Shown here: in pieces, positions 26,380-39,000 of the stretch | How positions within the stretch are numbered: position 1 is the stretch's first letter | How the letters are laid out: each line of letters opens with the position of its first letter | Assembly (NCBI RefSeq): GCF_901933205.1 | Contig: NC_044600.1 | Coordinates: 2,604,001 to 2,668,000, forward strand | Direction: 5' to 3' | DNA length: 64,000 nt | Source: Camarhynchus parvulus | Lineage: Eukaryota > Chordata > Aves > Passeriformes > Thraupidae | Program-made: the position numbers and the translations under genes | The notes under the pieces: generated by a model | What the model was told of the DNA's origin: nothing | What the model saw: the letters and a program-made list of their open reading frames with translations, nothing else | The model's database searches: none

Positions 26380-26575
26380 AAAGGCTGGCGAGCACTGTCC
26401 AGGCTCTCCAAGGAATGGGCACAGCCCCAAGGCTGCCAGAGCTCCAGGAGCCTTTGGATGCTCCACTCCCAGGGATGCACAGGCTGCGATTGCTGACTGT
26501 GCAGGGCCAGGAGCTGGACTCAATAATCCTTGAGAGTCCCTTCCCACTCATCTTATTCTGTGATTCTATGGCTTC
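26380..26575 (+). mobile_element. CR1 LINE, 3' end fragment, sense orientation
   Basis: The block runs into GGCCAGGAGCTGGACTCAAT, then a GTCCCTTCCCACTC word, and ends in TTCTGTGATTCTATGG. That is the diagnostic avian CR1 3' terminus, with its ATTCTATGATTCTAT-type end rather than a poly-A tail. It is 5'-truncated, as nearly all avian CR1 copies are, and holds no intact ORF. Orientation is opposite to PCDH11X. Confidence 0.9.
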
Positions 26576-29500
26576 CCATTATTCTCCAACACATGTAATT
26601 TCTAATTTAATATAGCAAAATTAAGAACAATGTCATATTTTAATAGCATGAATGGCACATGTGGCAGTAGTGTAGCAAGAGCCATTTCCTCCTAATTCAT
26701 TTGTGTTCATATTTTAGAATCCAATTCGGTGTCTTTTAAGATTGTTGGCTAAGTTTCTATAAACATCAAGAGATATAGTGCCTATTAAGCTTTCTGTTTC
26801 ATCTTGGCGATATACTGCTCCCCTCTATACTGGAATGAAAATTCAATAATCTCAAGAAGCAGGCAATAGTCCCTCAAAGTAAAAAAGACTGCTCCTTTCT
26901 TTACTGAAACTTAAATTACCCTCAGTACTTTCCTCAGAATAGTAAGATTTTAAGCCCATGGAAAGGCTGTGCTCAAACGTATCAGAAGATATTGGATATA
27001 TTTCCTTATTCACACTCTACAGACTAATTTTCAAACATCCTCATTTGACATGTGCCCATGAAAGTAAGTCAGATCACAAACAGTTTAATCAGGATCAGTG
27101 GCTTGGTCTCCCTGAAATTCAGTGGAATTTGGGCTCCCCCAGCACTGGGAAATGTGTATCCAATGCTGCATATCTCATCCAGTGCTCTGAAAGCCAAAGT
27201 CAAATATTTTTTTTGAAAAACCTATTTACTCTGGAAAGCATAATGCTCTGAATCTCCTGGTTCAATTTATGAACTTATTTAGGATTTATGTGTCTACAGA
27301 TATGTGTGTATACATGCAGTGCTTATATGGAAAAGGAATAACTAAAAGCATTCAGGGGAATAAACTTCTTCTGAGCATTAAAGCAACATTTAATAGAACA
27401 TGCCCACTATTCACAAAACTGCTCAAGGTCATAGAGATTTTCTTTCCCCAAGATACTGAACTCTGTAGGCAACCGTGACCAAAAAACTGCCCCAAACTCT
27501 CCAACACCATTTACATTGCACTACACTTCCTACTGATGAGATTTACTTTGATGGGCATTTATATTTACAAAACAAACACCCAAACAAAAATCCAGGCCAA
27601 GGTGTTGCATCTGCCTAGAACAGGAATTAAATTCTGAATGTGTTTCAAAGAAAATAATCTTCTCCTCTGTGATAAATTAATGCTCCCAACATGCCAAATT
27701 TCAATTCTAATATGTAGATTCACACCAATAAAATTCCCCTGTAGCTTTTTGTGAGCTTTTTTGAGTTTCACAGGGACAAGGTCTTATCCTTTCTGAAATT
27801 ATAGTTTTATTACCCATATCTTGATATTCACTAGTCAGGTATTGGAAGGACAAATCCATCCACACCCCTTTGATAACTTCTCCTTTTGGGATCTGAAAGG
27901 CATCACACCTCCTCAAATATTAATAACAGGGAAAAAACCAAACCACAAAAAGTTGAGCAAATATTTAATCCCTGCCCCAAAGAATCTGGTGACTGTGTGG
28001 CAGAGCCAGGAATGTCTGGGATAAATTAAAAGACAGCACATGAACAAGATCACAACATGACCAGGAATCTCTCCCATGGTGGATTTTAGTTGGATATGAA
28101 TGTTATAAATGCAATCAGAATTTATCCAAACAATCCAACCCAACGCCAACATGCTGGAGTGAGCGAGCATTCCCACTAGGGTCATGGGTAAATTGGTCTC
28201 TCATGGGGACATCATAATATGAGGATTATAAGGATTAATTTTCAGGTTCATTGGAGCTGCTGAAGCAGACAGAATTTTCACTTTTCCCAGTCTTGAAGAA
28301 TCAATTATGAAGCAGGATGCAAGAAGTGGAAATGCTGGCTGGAAGAGTGGCTGCACCACCAATGCTGCTTGTCCTTGCCTGCCTAGCAGTTTTCCTTCTC
28401 TGGGAGCGACAACTGTAAATGAACTTAATCTAAGTACATGTTAGAGGACCTGTGCCTGGTTGTTGTCATCAGTGTGTAACATCCCCTGGGTGACAGGTTC
28501 TCTCACTCTGCTGAGTGCTCATGCATATTGACAAGGATGCTGCCTGCCAAAAATGACAATACAGAGCAGCATTTCTTTAGCTCTATCTGCCCTTGGAGGC
28601 TGCTGCTCACCCAGGCTCTCTGCAGCTCCTACACCAGCTGCATTCTTCCATGTCCTTAAGATTCAGGATCCTTCCCTGGAAAACTCAGTTTTTCCCCAAC
28701 ACAACTGAAAGGCTTTAAAGGGAGCGAAGTCGTGCATAACAAGGCATGTCCTATTACCAGACTAATCTATAAGGCTCTGTCTTTATTCTCTCTATCCCCA
28801 GCATAAGTCCAGAGTAGAAATAGAAACAAAAGGGTTTGGTTTCCTCCTGGACTCCAGTAAGCTGGGGGGACAATGGAATTGGCTGCTGGAATTCCAGCAC
28901 TGGCATCTGCTGCAAGGCTGAGCAGCACAGGCTGCAGCCAGCCAGGGAAAATGACAGAGTATCTGTGGATCCCATCGAGTCCTGCAGCAAAACTGCCTTT
29001 ATTTGCAAAGGGTTTAATCATTTATAATTCTTCTATTTGAGGAAATGGCCAATAGTATTAGCCATGCAAGCCTCTGTGGGCTAATGTAATTAGTCTTACG
29101 CATTTTAAGACCAGATAGAATGGTATTAGAAAGAATGGAGGACTATTTTAATTGGATGATGGTAAAATCCCTCTAAGCACTATGGCTGTCTCCTGTGCTC
29201 AAAATCCTCTAAAAAGTTCATAGATTCCAATTGTTTTCTGCAGCAACAGTATTTCTATCTAAATTATATTAAATGTGTCAGCTCATTTCCAGAGCAAAAA
29301 TGATAAAAGCACATTCAACTTCAGCAAAGCTGATCACTTTAAAGAAAAATATGAGATAATTAAAAGCTGTTACAACTGACAATACAACACTGCAGCTTCA
29401 AAATTCTTCCCTAATTACAGCTGCTAACTTTTAATAGCAACTGTAACAGTGAGTCAGATTTGACATTACAATAGCATCCCAACCTCTTATTTGGGAGAAA

Positions 29501-32500
29501 GGCTCTTGAGGAAAATACAATTACAAGGTGAGCACAGCCAGCCAAGACCATTGCAAGTTTTGAAAAGCCTGTGATTGCTTTCATTTTTAGTCTTGTTGAG
29601 AAACCTGGATTAGCTCCCCTTTGTTTGAATGCAGTCCTTTCAAAAGGTCGAATTAACCAAGTGGAGCAGATTCCCAAAAAAACATTCAGGGGCCTTAAAG
29701 GGAATGGGCACTGCTCCTTGAAAAGACCTTCTTCTATAGGTAATTTCTGAGCCAAGTGCAGGGCTCACATAAATAGCTTTATACCATTCTTGTAAAGTAT
29801 TTGTATGACAGGATAAAAGAAGGGTGTTCTGGAGCACACTGTACTTCTGGGTTCTGTATTAATTAACCTTTTCTTAGTTTGATATTAATGCAGTAGAAAA
29901 GAAGAGAAATTCTGAAGGTGATATAGCTGAAAGACAGTGGATGTTTTTGCCCTCCAAGAACACACTGTCTCCATTGTCTTTAAGAGGGATTAAAAGAGGG
30001 ATGAAAAGTAGAGCCAGTTAGGCTTTTCCTGAGCTGTACAACAGGAGCTCCTGCTCTCCCAGTCAGCCTCAGCAGCCTCACCTCTAAACTTGTACAGCTG
30101 TATAATTTCTTTCTACAAAAGGAGGATACAAAAGCAGAAAGGGCTGAATTCCTTGTCAGACTGAGAAAATTCCCATAATGGATATTTTATCCAGAACCTG
30201 GGACTTATTTATAGTTCTGTGCTTTATAATTTACCCACAGATTTGAAATCTTAGCCTTCACATCTCTATCCTTGTATGTATGTGTTGTCATCTTATTGCA
30301 GGGGTTCCATACTGTTGTCTCCTTATCACAAAAGTTTCATACCTTCGTGGTGTTTACACCTAAGTGATTTTTGAAATCAAATCATGGTCAGTGATTTCCA
30401 CCCATCACTGGGAACTTGCTTGTATGAAGAAGTAGTTCCCACAGCTTGTATTGGTGATGCAGTGCACAGAGAAATTGCAAAATATCTTATGAAAAGGAAA
30501 ACACACAAAATTTAATCAGTGGTCGACTGCCCCAAAAAGAATGACAAGAACATTCTGAGATCAATACAGTATTAGAATAAAAACTGAATCAAATTCTTTT
30601 CCCAGATAGTCAGTGGTTTAGGTTTGTCAAATTAATGGGCAATTCTTTGTAGACTTCATGGCTTATCCTGTCAGTTCCTCGCATTAAGCAAAATTACTCT
30701 TAAATAATTCTTTCTGAGGAAATCTTCTGGCTTAAAGCTAATGCCAACATTCAGGTATGGAAGATTAATTTCTGTAGAGTTTGACCTGTGAAACCTCCAA
30801 GCAGAAGGAAGGGGAGAGGAACATAATGCTGGGGTTTTCAATCTCCAAGGGATCTCCTGGTGTGTGGCACTGCACAATTCCCTCCAGAGTGATGCACTGC
30901 TATTTTGAGAAGGTGTTTTTTTCAGCCCTCACCTGGTTTTAAAAGTAATTGAAGAGGAACAATTCATCCCATTTAAAGTATCCCAAGAGTAGAAGTTAGT
31001 GGAAAAGAACTTCTAAGAGCAAATGAGGAAGGATCTAAAAGAAAAACACTCAAGGGATTGTATCTCAGAGACAAATTCATTTTTTTTTTAAATTACAGGT
31101 GCTCATAATTACTTGTAAGGGAGAAAACTAATTATGGCAGTCTTCAGGGAGCTGAAACATGGTAAATACTGAGAGAAAGCAGCCTGGGCTTTTGAAAGTT
31201 ATTTGTGTACTTTGCTTACACTTCCAGTCCTTGGTGGCCTGCAAGCATCTCTCTTTCCTTTTTTCCTTTTTATTTTTTTGTTACGCAGAAGTATTTTTAT
31301 TTATGTTATAAATAATGAGAAATAAACCAAAGTTCTTTCTGAATTTCCTGCTTTTAAAAGTTTTAAAAGGTTTCCCTTTTATACTCAGAGAATATTCCCA
31401 TGTTCACCAAGTGAACACGTGAAATCTCATTTATATCAACAATATATTCAAGCCATGGTGAAAAAATGTAATCTATTCTTCTTTTCATATGAGCAAATGT
31501 GTTCTTGCACTGAGACAAAGAATAAACACTTAAATATTTCATAAGGTATTATGGAAAATTGCTGCTGTGCCACCATACACTCTATAATAACAGATATCAA
31601 CATGGCTTAAAAGATCAAATTAAAACATTTAGAACAACTCCATGTGTTTTGAATAAGGCCTTTGCACATGCTCTAGCCATTGGTACCTTCTGTATGTTGT
31701 GTATTTAGTCATTCTTCAAACTCCAATTACAACCCCAAAGCAAAAATGTGTACAAGCACGAAGTGATGTGTCCCTCTCTACGTCACCCATGTTGGCAAAA
31801 TAAGGAGCAGAGAAGAAAAAAACTGGGTTTATTGTGTATTACTTAGCTGATTACTACACCATATGTGGATTACTCAGTAATTACTAGAATTAAACACAAT
31901 AAATTAGAATTAATTATTCATTTTACACAATAGACTATGGCTGCTCAGCACTGTGGTTTGTCATATATGGTCTCTGGTTACATGTCAGAGAGGATTCCAT
32001 GAGCTTTAAAAATCTCCTCTTCCACCAACTTTAGCAAAACAGAAAGGATGCAAAAACTGAGTGAAAGAAAAACATTTTTTCCATATGACCTCCATTCTTC
32101 CAATCATCTTCCTGTTTTAAATACAAAAACATTCTAAACTCAAATATATTTTAAATACCAAAATATTTCAAACCACGTCAAATTCCATCACAGTATAATC
32201 CCAACAAAACAAATAGCCTAGAAATATAATTACTATAAAAGAACAGTATGCCCGTGTATTATATTATTTTGTTCTGTATTGATCATCCATTAACTTGGAC
32301 AAGACTTCCTTTGCCCCACTTTGATTGGAGCCAGTGTTGATTTTGACATTGTGAAAATTTCACTGTTACAGAATTTCAGATCTTGTATCAGTCAATAACA
32401 TTTGCATAGCAAAAAATCTGTTGTTTAAAAGGCACAAATTGTCTCTAATATTGTGGCATTAAAAATTTTGCCCCCTAAATGCTTTATTTGATGGCAATAA

Positions 32501-33379
32501 ACAATAATTCTTGCTGCAGTCACTAGTCATGGACAGTATGTGTGTTATTTACCTTAAAACAAAGCACCTTGGAAGTGAAATTCTGTGAGTAAATTCTTCT
32601 TTATGAGCCTTTTACTTGGTACAGCCAAGGAAGTGATCAGTTAGGTGTAATTCTAATATTCTTTTTTGTACACTTCCTATCTAGATTCATTTGACTTTGT
32701 AACAAGAAGACTCATTACCCATTCCTTCTAGGTCCCCATGACAGATTCTTAAATGATCACTCACTAATTAATTAACAAAAAAGTACCTACACCTCACTGA
32801 ATTTGGCAAAATGTCTCTAATTATAAGAGTATGCTAATGAAGAGATTCCCATATATTATTTGTTGAGTTATGGCACTCTAGAAGTTTAGTTATAGGGGAA
32901 AATCATAATGATAAATGTGATTATTCAGCTATTAAAAATATTTTCAGCATACTACTTTTCATTGTGATATTCTCTCTTTAGAAAAAAATTATCTCAGCAA
33001 GTAGCCAAGTAGAGACCCTGGAATTTCCAAGGGCAGACTTCAGCTTAGGAAGGGATTTTTCAGGTGGGTGAGATCCTGTGTGAGGAACTCTGAAAAGAAA
33101 AGGATCTCAAGAGAGCTGGAAGCCCTGCTAGGGCAATTTTCTGCAAGCAGAACACTCCATGCCCAGGGAAATCAGCAGAAATACCAGGAGGCCTTGGCTT
33201 CACAGGGAGCTCCTGACTGAGCTCATCCACACACAGGACATGAAAGTCCTGTGAAGAAAGACGAAGAAATAAACTTTGCCTCAGTCTTTCTGAGATAGGT
33301 CTAAAGGCAAGGTTCAAGGAGGGAAGGAACTGCAAACATGGAAAACATCCCAGGAGGGAAAAGCTGGGCTCTTACAGAG
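26576..33379 (-). other. Proposed intron 1, second block: no gene recognised
   Basis: AT-rich, largely non-repetitive sequence between two CR1 fragments. A GC-richer patch at about 28340-28690 and around 28860-28990 shows no splice-flanked reading frame that I can support. Only short homopolymers (for example poly-T near 31080) and chance ORFs are visible. Confidence 0.6.
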
Positions 33380-33628
33380 GTGCACAGTGACAGAACAAGG
33401 GACAGCCTCAAAAACTGAAATGGGGAAGGTTCTGACTGCATACTAAGGCCAAAGCCCATAAATTGGGATAATGAAGCCTTGGAGCAGGCTGTGTGCAGGT
33501 TAAGACTTCACTGGACAGAGCCTAAAGCCATCAGATCTGAATTCACTCCTGACATTGCTCTGAGCACACAGAGATCTGAACTGGAAACTCCCACGGTTCC
33601 TTCCTATGTGAATTATTCTATGATTCCA
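33380..33628 (+). mobile_element. CR1 LINE, older 3' fragment, sense orientation
   Basis: Diverged but collinear CR1 landmarks appear in order. GACAGAACAAGGGACAGCCTC corresponds to the conserved run before the 3' UTR, then GGTTCTGACTGCATACTAAGG, then a GGAGCAGGCTG word. The element ends GGTTCCTTCC...ATTATTCTATGATTCCAT. It is degraded, with no coding capacity. The left limit is approximate because divergence hides it. Confidence 0.75.
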
Positions 33629-35373
33629 TAAAAATTTAATCACAAGGATAAGATACAGGTATAACTATGAGCTTGATTTGTGGAATGCAGCACTTGCATT
33701 TCTTTAATCTTGTGCCAGGGCAAAGGCAGGAGAAAACCTTCACAGCAATCACATTCGTGTCAGGTCAAAAAGTCTCTGTCAGTTTTTAGTAGGAGCCAAA
33801 GATTACCAAAGACAAAAACTTGATGAGCATTTGCATAATTGAAAAGGCAAAAATTGCTGCTCAGAACTACTTTAAGTAATTTTGCAGTACCAGGCTTATT
33901 GGGCATGTTTTTCCTTCCTGCTAATGAAAATTATTTGAACCATGAAAAGAGGTTCACCTTTAATCCTAAATACTGTTTCAATGGATGGAAAAAAATAAGG
34001 AAGAAACTATTTTGCACACATTATGGATTCATTAAACTTGTCAGCACCCTTTTAAAACTGGAAAAAATCCTAGAAAATTGGGGAGGGGGAAATTTCTCAC
34101 ATGATGTAAATAGCACTTAATTCCATAGTGCATGGGTCTCTGTAATTTGACAAAAATATTGGACAAAGCAATTGTAACAAAGCGGAATAAGGATCTGGCC
34201 TTTAAAGATGGAATTAAGCATGGATCAGACACCAGTATGGTTTTAAAAAAAACCTCCCAAATCTTGAGCAATGTTCTAAGCAGATAGAAATTCAGATTTA
34301 TTTTAAAGTTGTTCTTGTGTACCATCATGAATGGTTTATAAAGTTTCCCTTGATAAATGTATTAGCACCCCACAATCTCTCATAAATATGTATGCTAATT
34401 TAGTTTGTTAATAGAATAAATGTCATAAGCAGCATAAATGGGTATACATTCTAAAATTTAAATATAATTCTGAAGAAATGAAAAAAATCCACATTTCAAC
34501 TTTACAGCTGCAAACTTTTTAAATGGATGGGATATATAAAGGATGCCTTATCTCTAGTCAGAAAATTCTTAATGCTTCAGAATGTAAAAAGGAGACAGAA
34601 AATACATTTCCCCTCAAACTTTTCAGAAATTATAGCCAGTAGGCGGTCGTGCTGTAACTTTAAAAAACATGCCCCAACTTTATGACTTTCTGCCTTTACC
34701 TTCCAGCAAGGTTTATTTTTGGTTCCTTTCCAACAGAAAAATGGACTCTGAGATTCTCTTCAGGTTTAAAATAATTAGTAAACCCTTAGAATACTCATTA
34801 TAAATAGATCAAAGCTTCAACCCAACTTCAATACAAAGGCAAGGCTTTTAGATCAAACTTGAACTACCACCCATCCCACACACGTCCTGCTGATATCTTA
34901 CTTCAGGTTCTGTTAAATTATTAACACCAAAATACTGAATGATTCACTATTTAAAGAGAAAATAAAAGAAACTTCATTTATACAATTTTTATACCAATTA
35001 TATTTTCTCTTTTCTTCTTTCCTTTTTAATCTGGGCTGCTTCTTCTTTTGCTGTAAAATTCATGGCTTAATTCCACATTTATAGGTTAAAAAAAAAAACA
35101 AAAACACTAAAAGTGATTAGGAAGTCAAGAAAATGCAAGCAGGAGGCATTAGGCATTAAAAGAAAAAGTAAAATTAAAGATATTTGGAACGATGCAATTC
35201 TCCTGCTCTGCCAATAATTCTGGAATTCTTGATTCCACAGTCCTGGGTGTCCAGTTGCCAGGGCAAATCAGAATTAAGGAAATCAGGAATATGAATGTGC
35301 ACAGGAGTAACAGACAAGAAAATCTCTAGGTGTTACTGCCATCCACAATTTCCACTTGAACCTGAAAAATAAT

Positions 35374-35408
35374 ATTATATATATACATATATATATATAT
35401 ATATGTAT
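35374..35408. repeat. (TA)n microsatellite, interrupted
   Basis: TA run with single C and G interruptions. Confidence 0.9.
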
Positions 35409-36025
35409 AGCAATATAAAAGAAGCTACTCTGGGAATCTGAATTCTGGAAAGAACTATATGGCTTTTTCTAAATCAGAAAATTCTCTTCTCTTCCAGAGC
35501 CTGTGGTTAGAATGGAAAACAGTCAATAACTGCTCTGTGTAAAATACTTGGCCAAACCATTTCCAACATTCATCAATGCTGAATATAGCACAAAGAATGC
35601 AACAGGAGCAAAACATTTGAATCTCTGCGCCTATAAAATTTAAGAAAAATACATTATGTCAGAATCGTGATAATCAATGAAAATTAGCTACAGTTTATAG
35701 AAACAATAGGGAAAAAGTTTATAAATCAGCTGGCAACTGAAAGTGATGGCAAATTCCTTCATGATCTCAGCCACAAACACTCAGCCTTCACACAGGATCT
35801 CTGCGCCTCGTGCTTGGCTTGTGCTCAGCACTGACAAACCACAGCAACCCCTTCAGCTGCAAAGTTGCACAAGTTCATAAAGAAAATGCCCTTCCACAAG
35901 GCATTTGTATGTGCCAGAACACAGGATCGCTGCCTAAAAACGAACACACTGCAAGCGTCTCATCCCTCATCAACACAAGTACTATGCTGAAGCACTGGTG
36001 CTACCTGAGTTCACACCTTGAAATG

Positions 36026-36090
36026 AATTTCTGGGATCCACTGGATAGATTTGAATTAATTTCTGGGATTTATTGGATAGATTTCAGGCA
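36026..36090. repeat. 32-bp tandem duplication
   Basis: AATTTCTGGGATCCACTGGA and AATTTCTGGGATTTATTGGA occur 32 bp apart, each followed by TAGATTT. Two diverged copies. Confidence 0.8.
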
Positions 36091-39000
36091 ATTTATGACT
36101 TTTGTGTTGCCAGTATGACAGTAACCAATAAAATCAAACCCCTTTTTTTGCCAGTATTTTCCTTGGACTTGGAGACACCTATAGGGAGAAAGGACAGGTT
36201 TGGCCCCGAAATGCAATACAATCTTTAGATTTTTTTTCCCACTTACTTAGAAATAATACAAAGAGAAGACCATAAAGAACAATGAAGATTCTTCTCATTC
36301 TCCCAGATAAAAAATGCAGCCATTCATGCTCCAGCGCTGCAATCCTGATACTGCTTCTCAGAGCTTTTCCCATTTTATTCCTTCTGCACTTGTTTGAATT
36401 CACCATATAGATTTAAACAGCTGCACAGTGCACAGTGCACAGTATATCACTGTCTAACAGCTCCAACGAAATCAGCAGATCTTTCTTGGGGCTTTTCATC
36501 ACTACCAGACTAAGATGCCTCTATCAATTCAAGTTTTCTGGTATAATATGTCTGGCAAAATGATGTACCAAATGTTTCCCACAAGTTGGAGAGCAGCATT
36601 GAAACTTGGAATAATTTATTCTGTGCTGCTTCCCTAGAAACAGAAAATGAAGCGAGGTTCTGGGACATTTTGTGGTTGGATGGGTTGAAGTTGAAATGTA
36701 TTTTAATTTAAATAGGAATGGGAATTTTTCCTGCATCACACACAGCAGACCACATTCAGAAAAACTGATAGTTTTAACTCCTTAAATTGAAAAGTACCCT
36801 TAAAAAAAAAAAAAAAGGCTGGCTATCTAAACTTTTACAATTTATTTGGGAAATGTGATACTAATTTTAGCTGATACTCATGCAATGATTATTTTACACA
36901 CACATATATTTACATTGCTATTAAAAATGCTTTTCCTGCAGAAAAACAAAATATAAAAATTATTCAGCAGCTGAAGCAAAAGTCAACCCAAAAAGTATCT
37001 CCTCTGAGACATGAATAACTCATGGATTCTTATCCAACTGTGGCTTTCAAACCAGCTTCACACAAAGCTTTTGGTCAATTTAAACACAGAAGAGAATAAT
37101 TGTTCATACCCTCATTAGCATTAACTGACAACTGAAAAGCAAGATACATTATTTCTCATAAAACTTTGGGAATTTAATCATTCTTCCAGAATGGAAGATT
37201 TGTAGGTAAATCTTGCTAGTAATCTTAATGGGAATTCCATGCATAAAAATGTACATGAATAGCAAATTCTAAGAATACAGATTTTTGGTTTAAAACTTTC
37301 TCGTTTCCTTTTCTACGTGCATGCAAATCAGCCTGGTTAAGCATAAATTGAAAAGGAATTTAGAGAGATTACTTTGGTAAGGCACATGAAAGGATATCCA
37401 GGTGATAACACAGCATCAGGCCACACTGTGGAAGGGAGAGCTTTCCAAGGTCTGTTCAAGTAACAAATGTGATTTTTCTTCCCTCTGCTTTGCTTTGTAA
37501 GGAATACAAGATCATAACTCAGTTTGGCTTTCCTGCTTGCTGGATTGCACATGGGAGCCACTCCCACTGCCTGGAAATGGTCCCCAAACTGCACTTGTAG
37601 GATCTCAGCACTCAGCATTCTGTGCTTTTCCTTCCATAATTCCCACAACCAAGTATTGCCAATTCATGGCAGTCACACGTTCAAGGAGCAGTTCATTCTG
37701 AATTCAGGCAATGGGCTTCTGGAAGTTAATGTTACACCAAGTAACACTAAAGACAGTTTTCATTTAAGTCACTGCAAGAGCACTGGTGGAAAAAGAGCAT
37801 AAATGAAGGAATTTATCAAACTTTGAGCACCAAAATATACATGAAATGACATTACTTCTCCAGGCAAAGCTCTCTTTGGGGTGCCAGGCAAGTTGTTACA
37901 CAAATATTTTTATGAACCTTGATTTTTTATTTGCTGTGCTTTGTTTGGTATCATCATTGCTGGATTCTTGTTGACTTTAAGCCAGGTTTGGGAGTCAGTT
38001 ACTGACTGGCATATTTCTTCTAGGCAGCAGCAAAAGCAGCACTTCATACAAGCCCTTGTAGACAATTTTAGATAATTTCCTTCCTCTGTGCTATTTTAGG
38101 AAATATATTTCAGGAGCAAACACTGAAAAAATTAATAAACAGCAAATGAATGTTTGTTATGCAAAAAGAATCTACACTATGTATCCAACAATATCAAGTC
38201 ATAACAGCAATGAGGATTTCATTGCAGGTATTCCTGGTGATTAATAGCCAGATGAGTTTTGTTGACTACTGCAAGCAGCAGTTCCTTTCAGTCTGTCAAT
38301 AATCCCTGAAATACTTTATTAGCTCAATTTCTGTTGCTGTAATGATATTAATTTTGATTAAATGCCATTTTGTGCCACCCTTTTGAAGGCCCACAGGTAC
38401 TGATGTGTGACTTGAGATTCAGGCTTTTCACAGCTTTCCTTATCTGCCATTTAATTTTATCAGCTGCTGACTTTTTATGTGTTAGTATGTATCTATAGAT
38501 CAGAAAAGGCAATTGCAACCATGAATACAGGCATTTACAACAAAACTTGAACTCAGATTTGAAAGTGATAACAACACAGGTATTAAAAAGAGTGGAGCTA
38601 ATGCAGGTGCACTGGCATAGAGCATCACAAACAATGCCAAGTCTCTGTGAATAATTCACATTTTCATCGTCTGTGAGAATCACCTAACATGATATAGCTG
38701 TCCTCAAATACATCAGTGTTAAAAACTTGCACCCAGGATTTTAACACCAATAGGATAAAGCAACCTATCACTATGGGAATCAGCTAGAAATCTGAAGTCT
38801 TCAGTAGTTTATCAATTCTTTGCTGGCAGGAGAAATTTTTACATTTATCTATTTGGAAAGGGAAAAATAAAAAATGAAAGTTCTGAGGTGTGTGAGAAAG
38901 TTATTTTTTGCAATAAAATCTTATCCCTTTTCCACACACTTTATAAGATTAAATGGTTTGCAAGTACATTTATGGAAAGGACTATATAGTGGGGTGACCT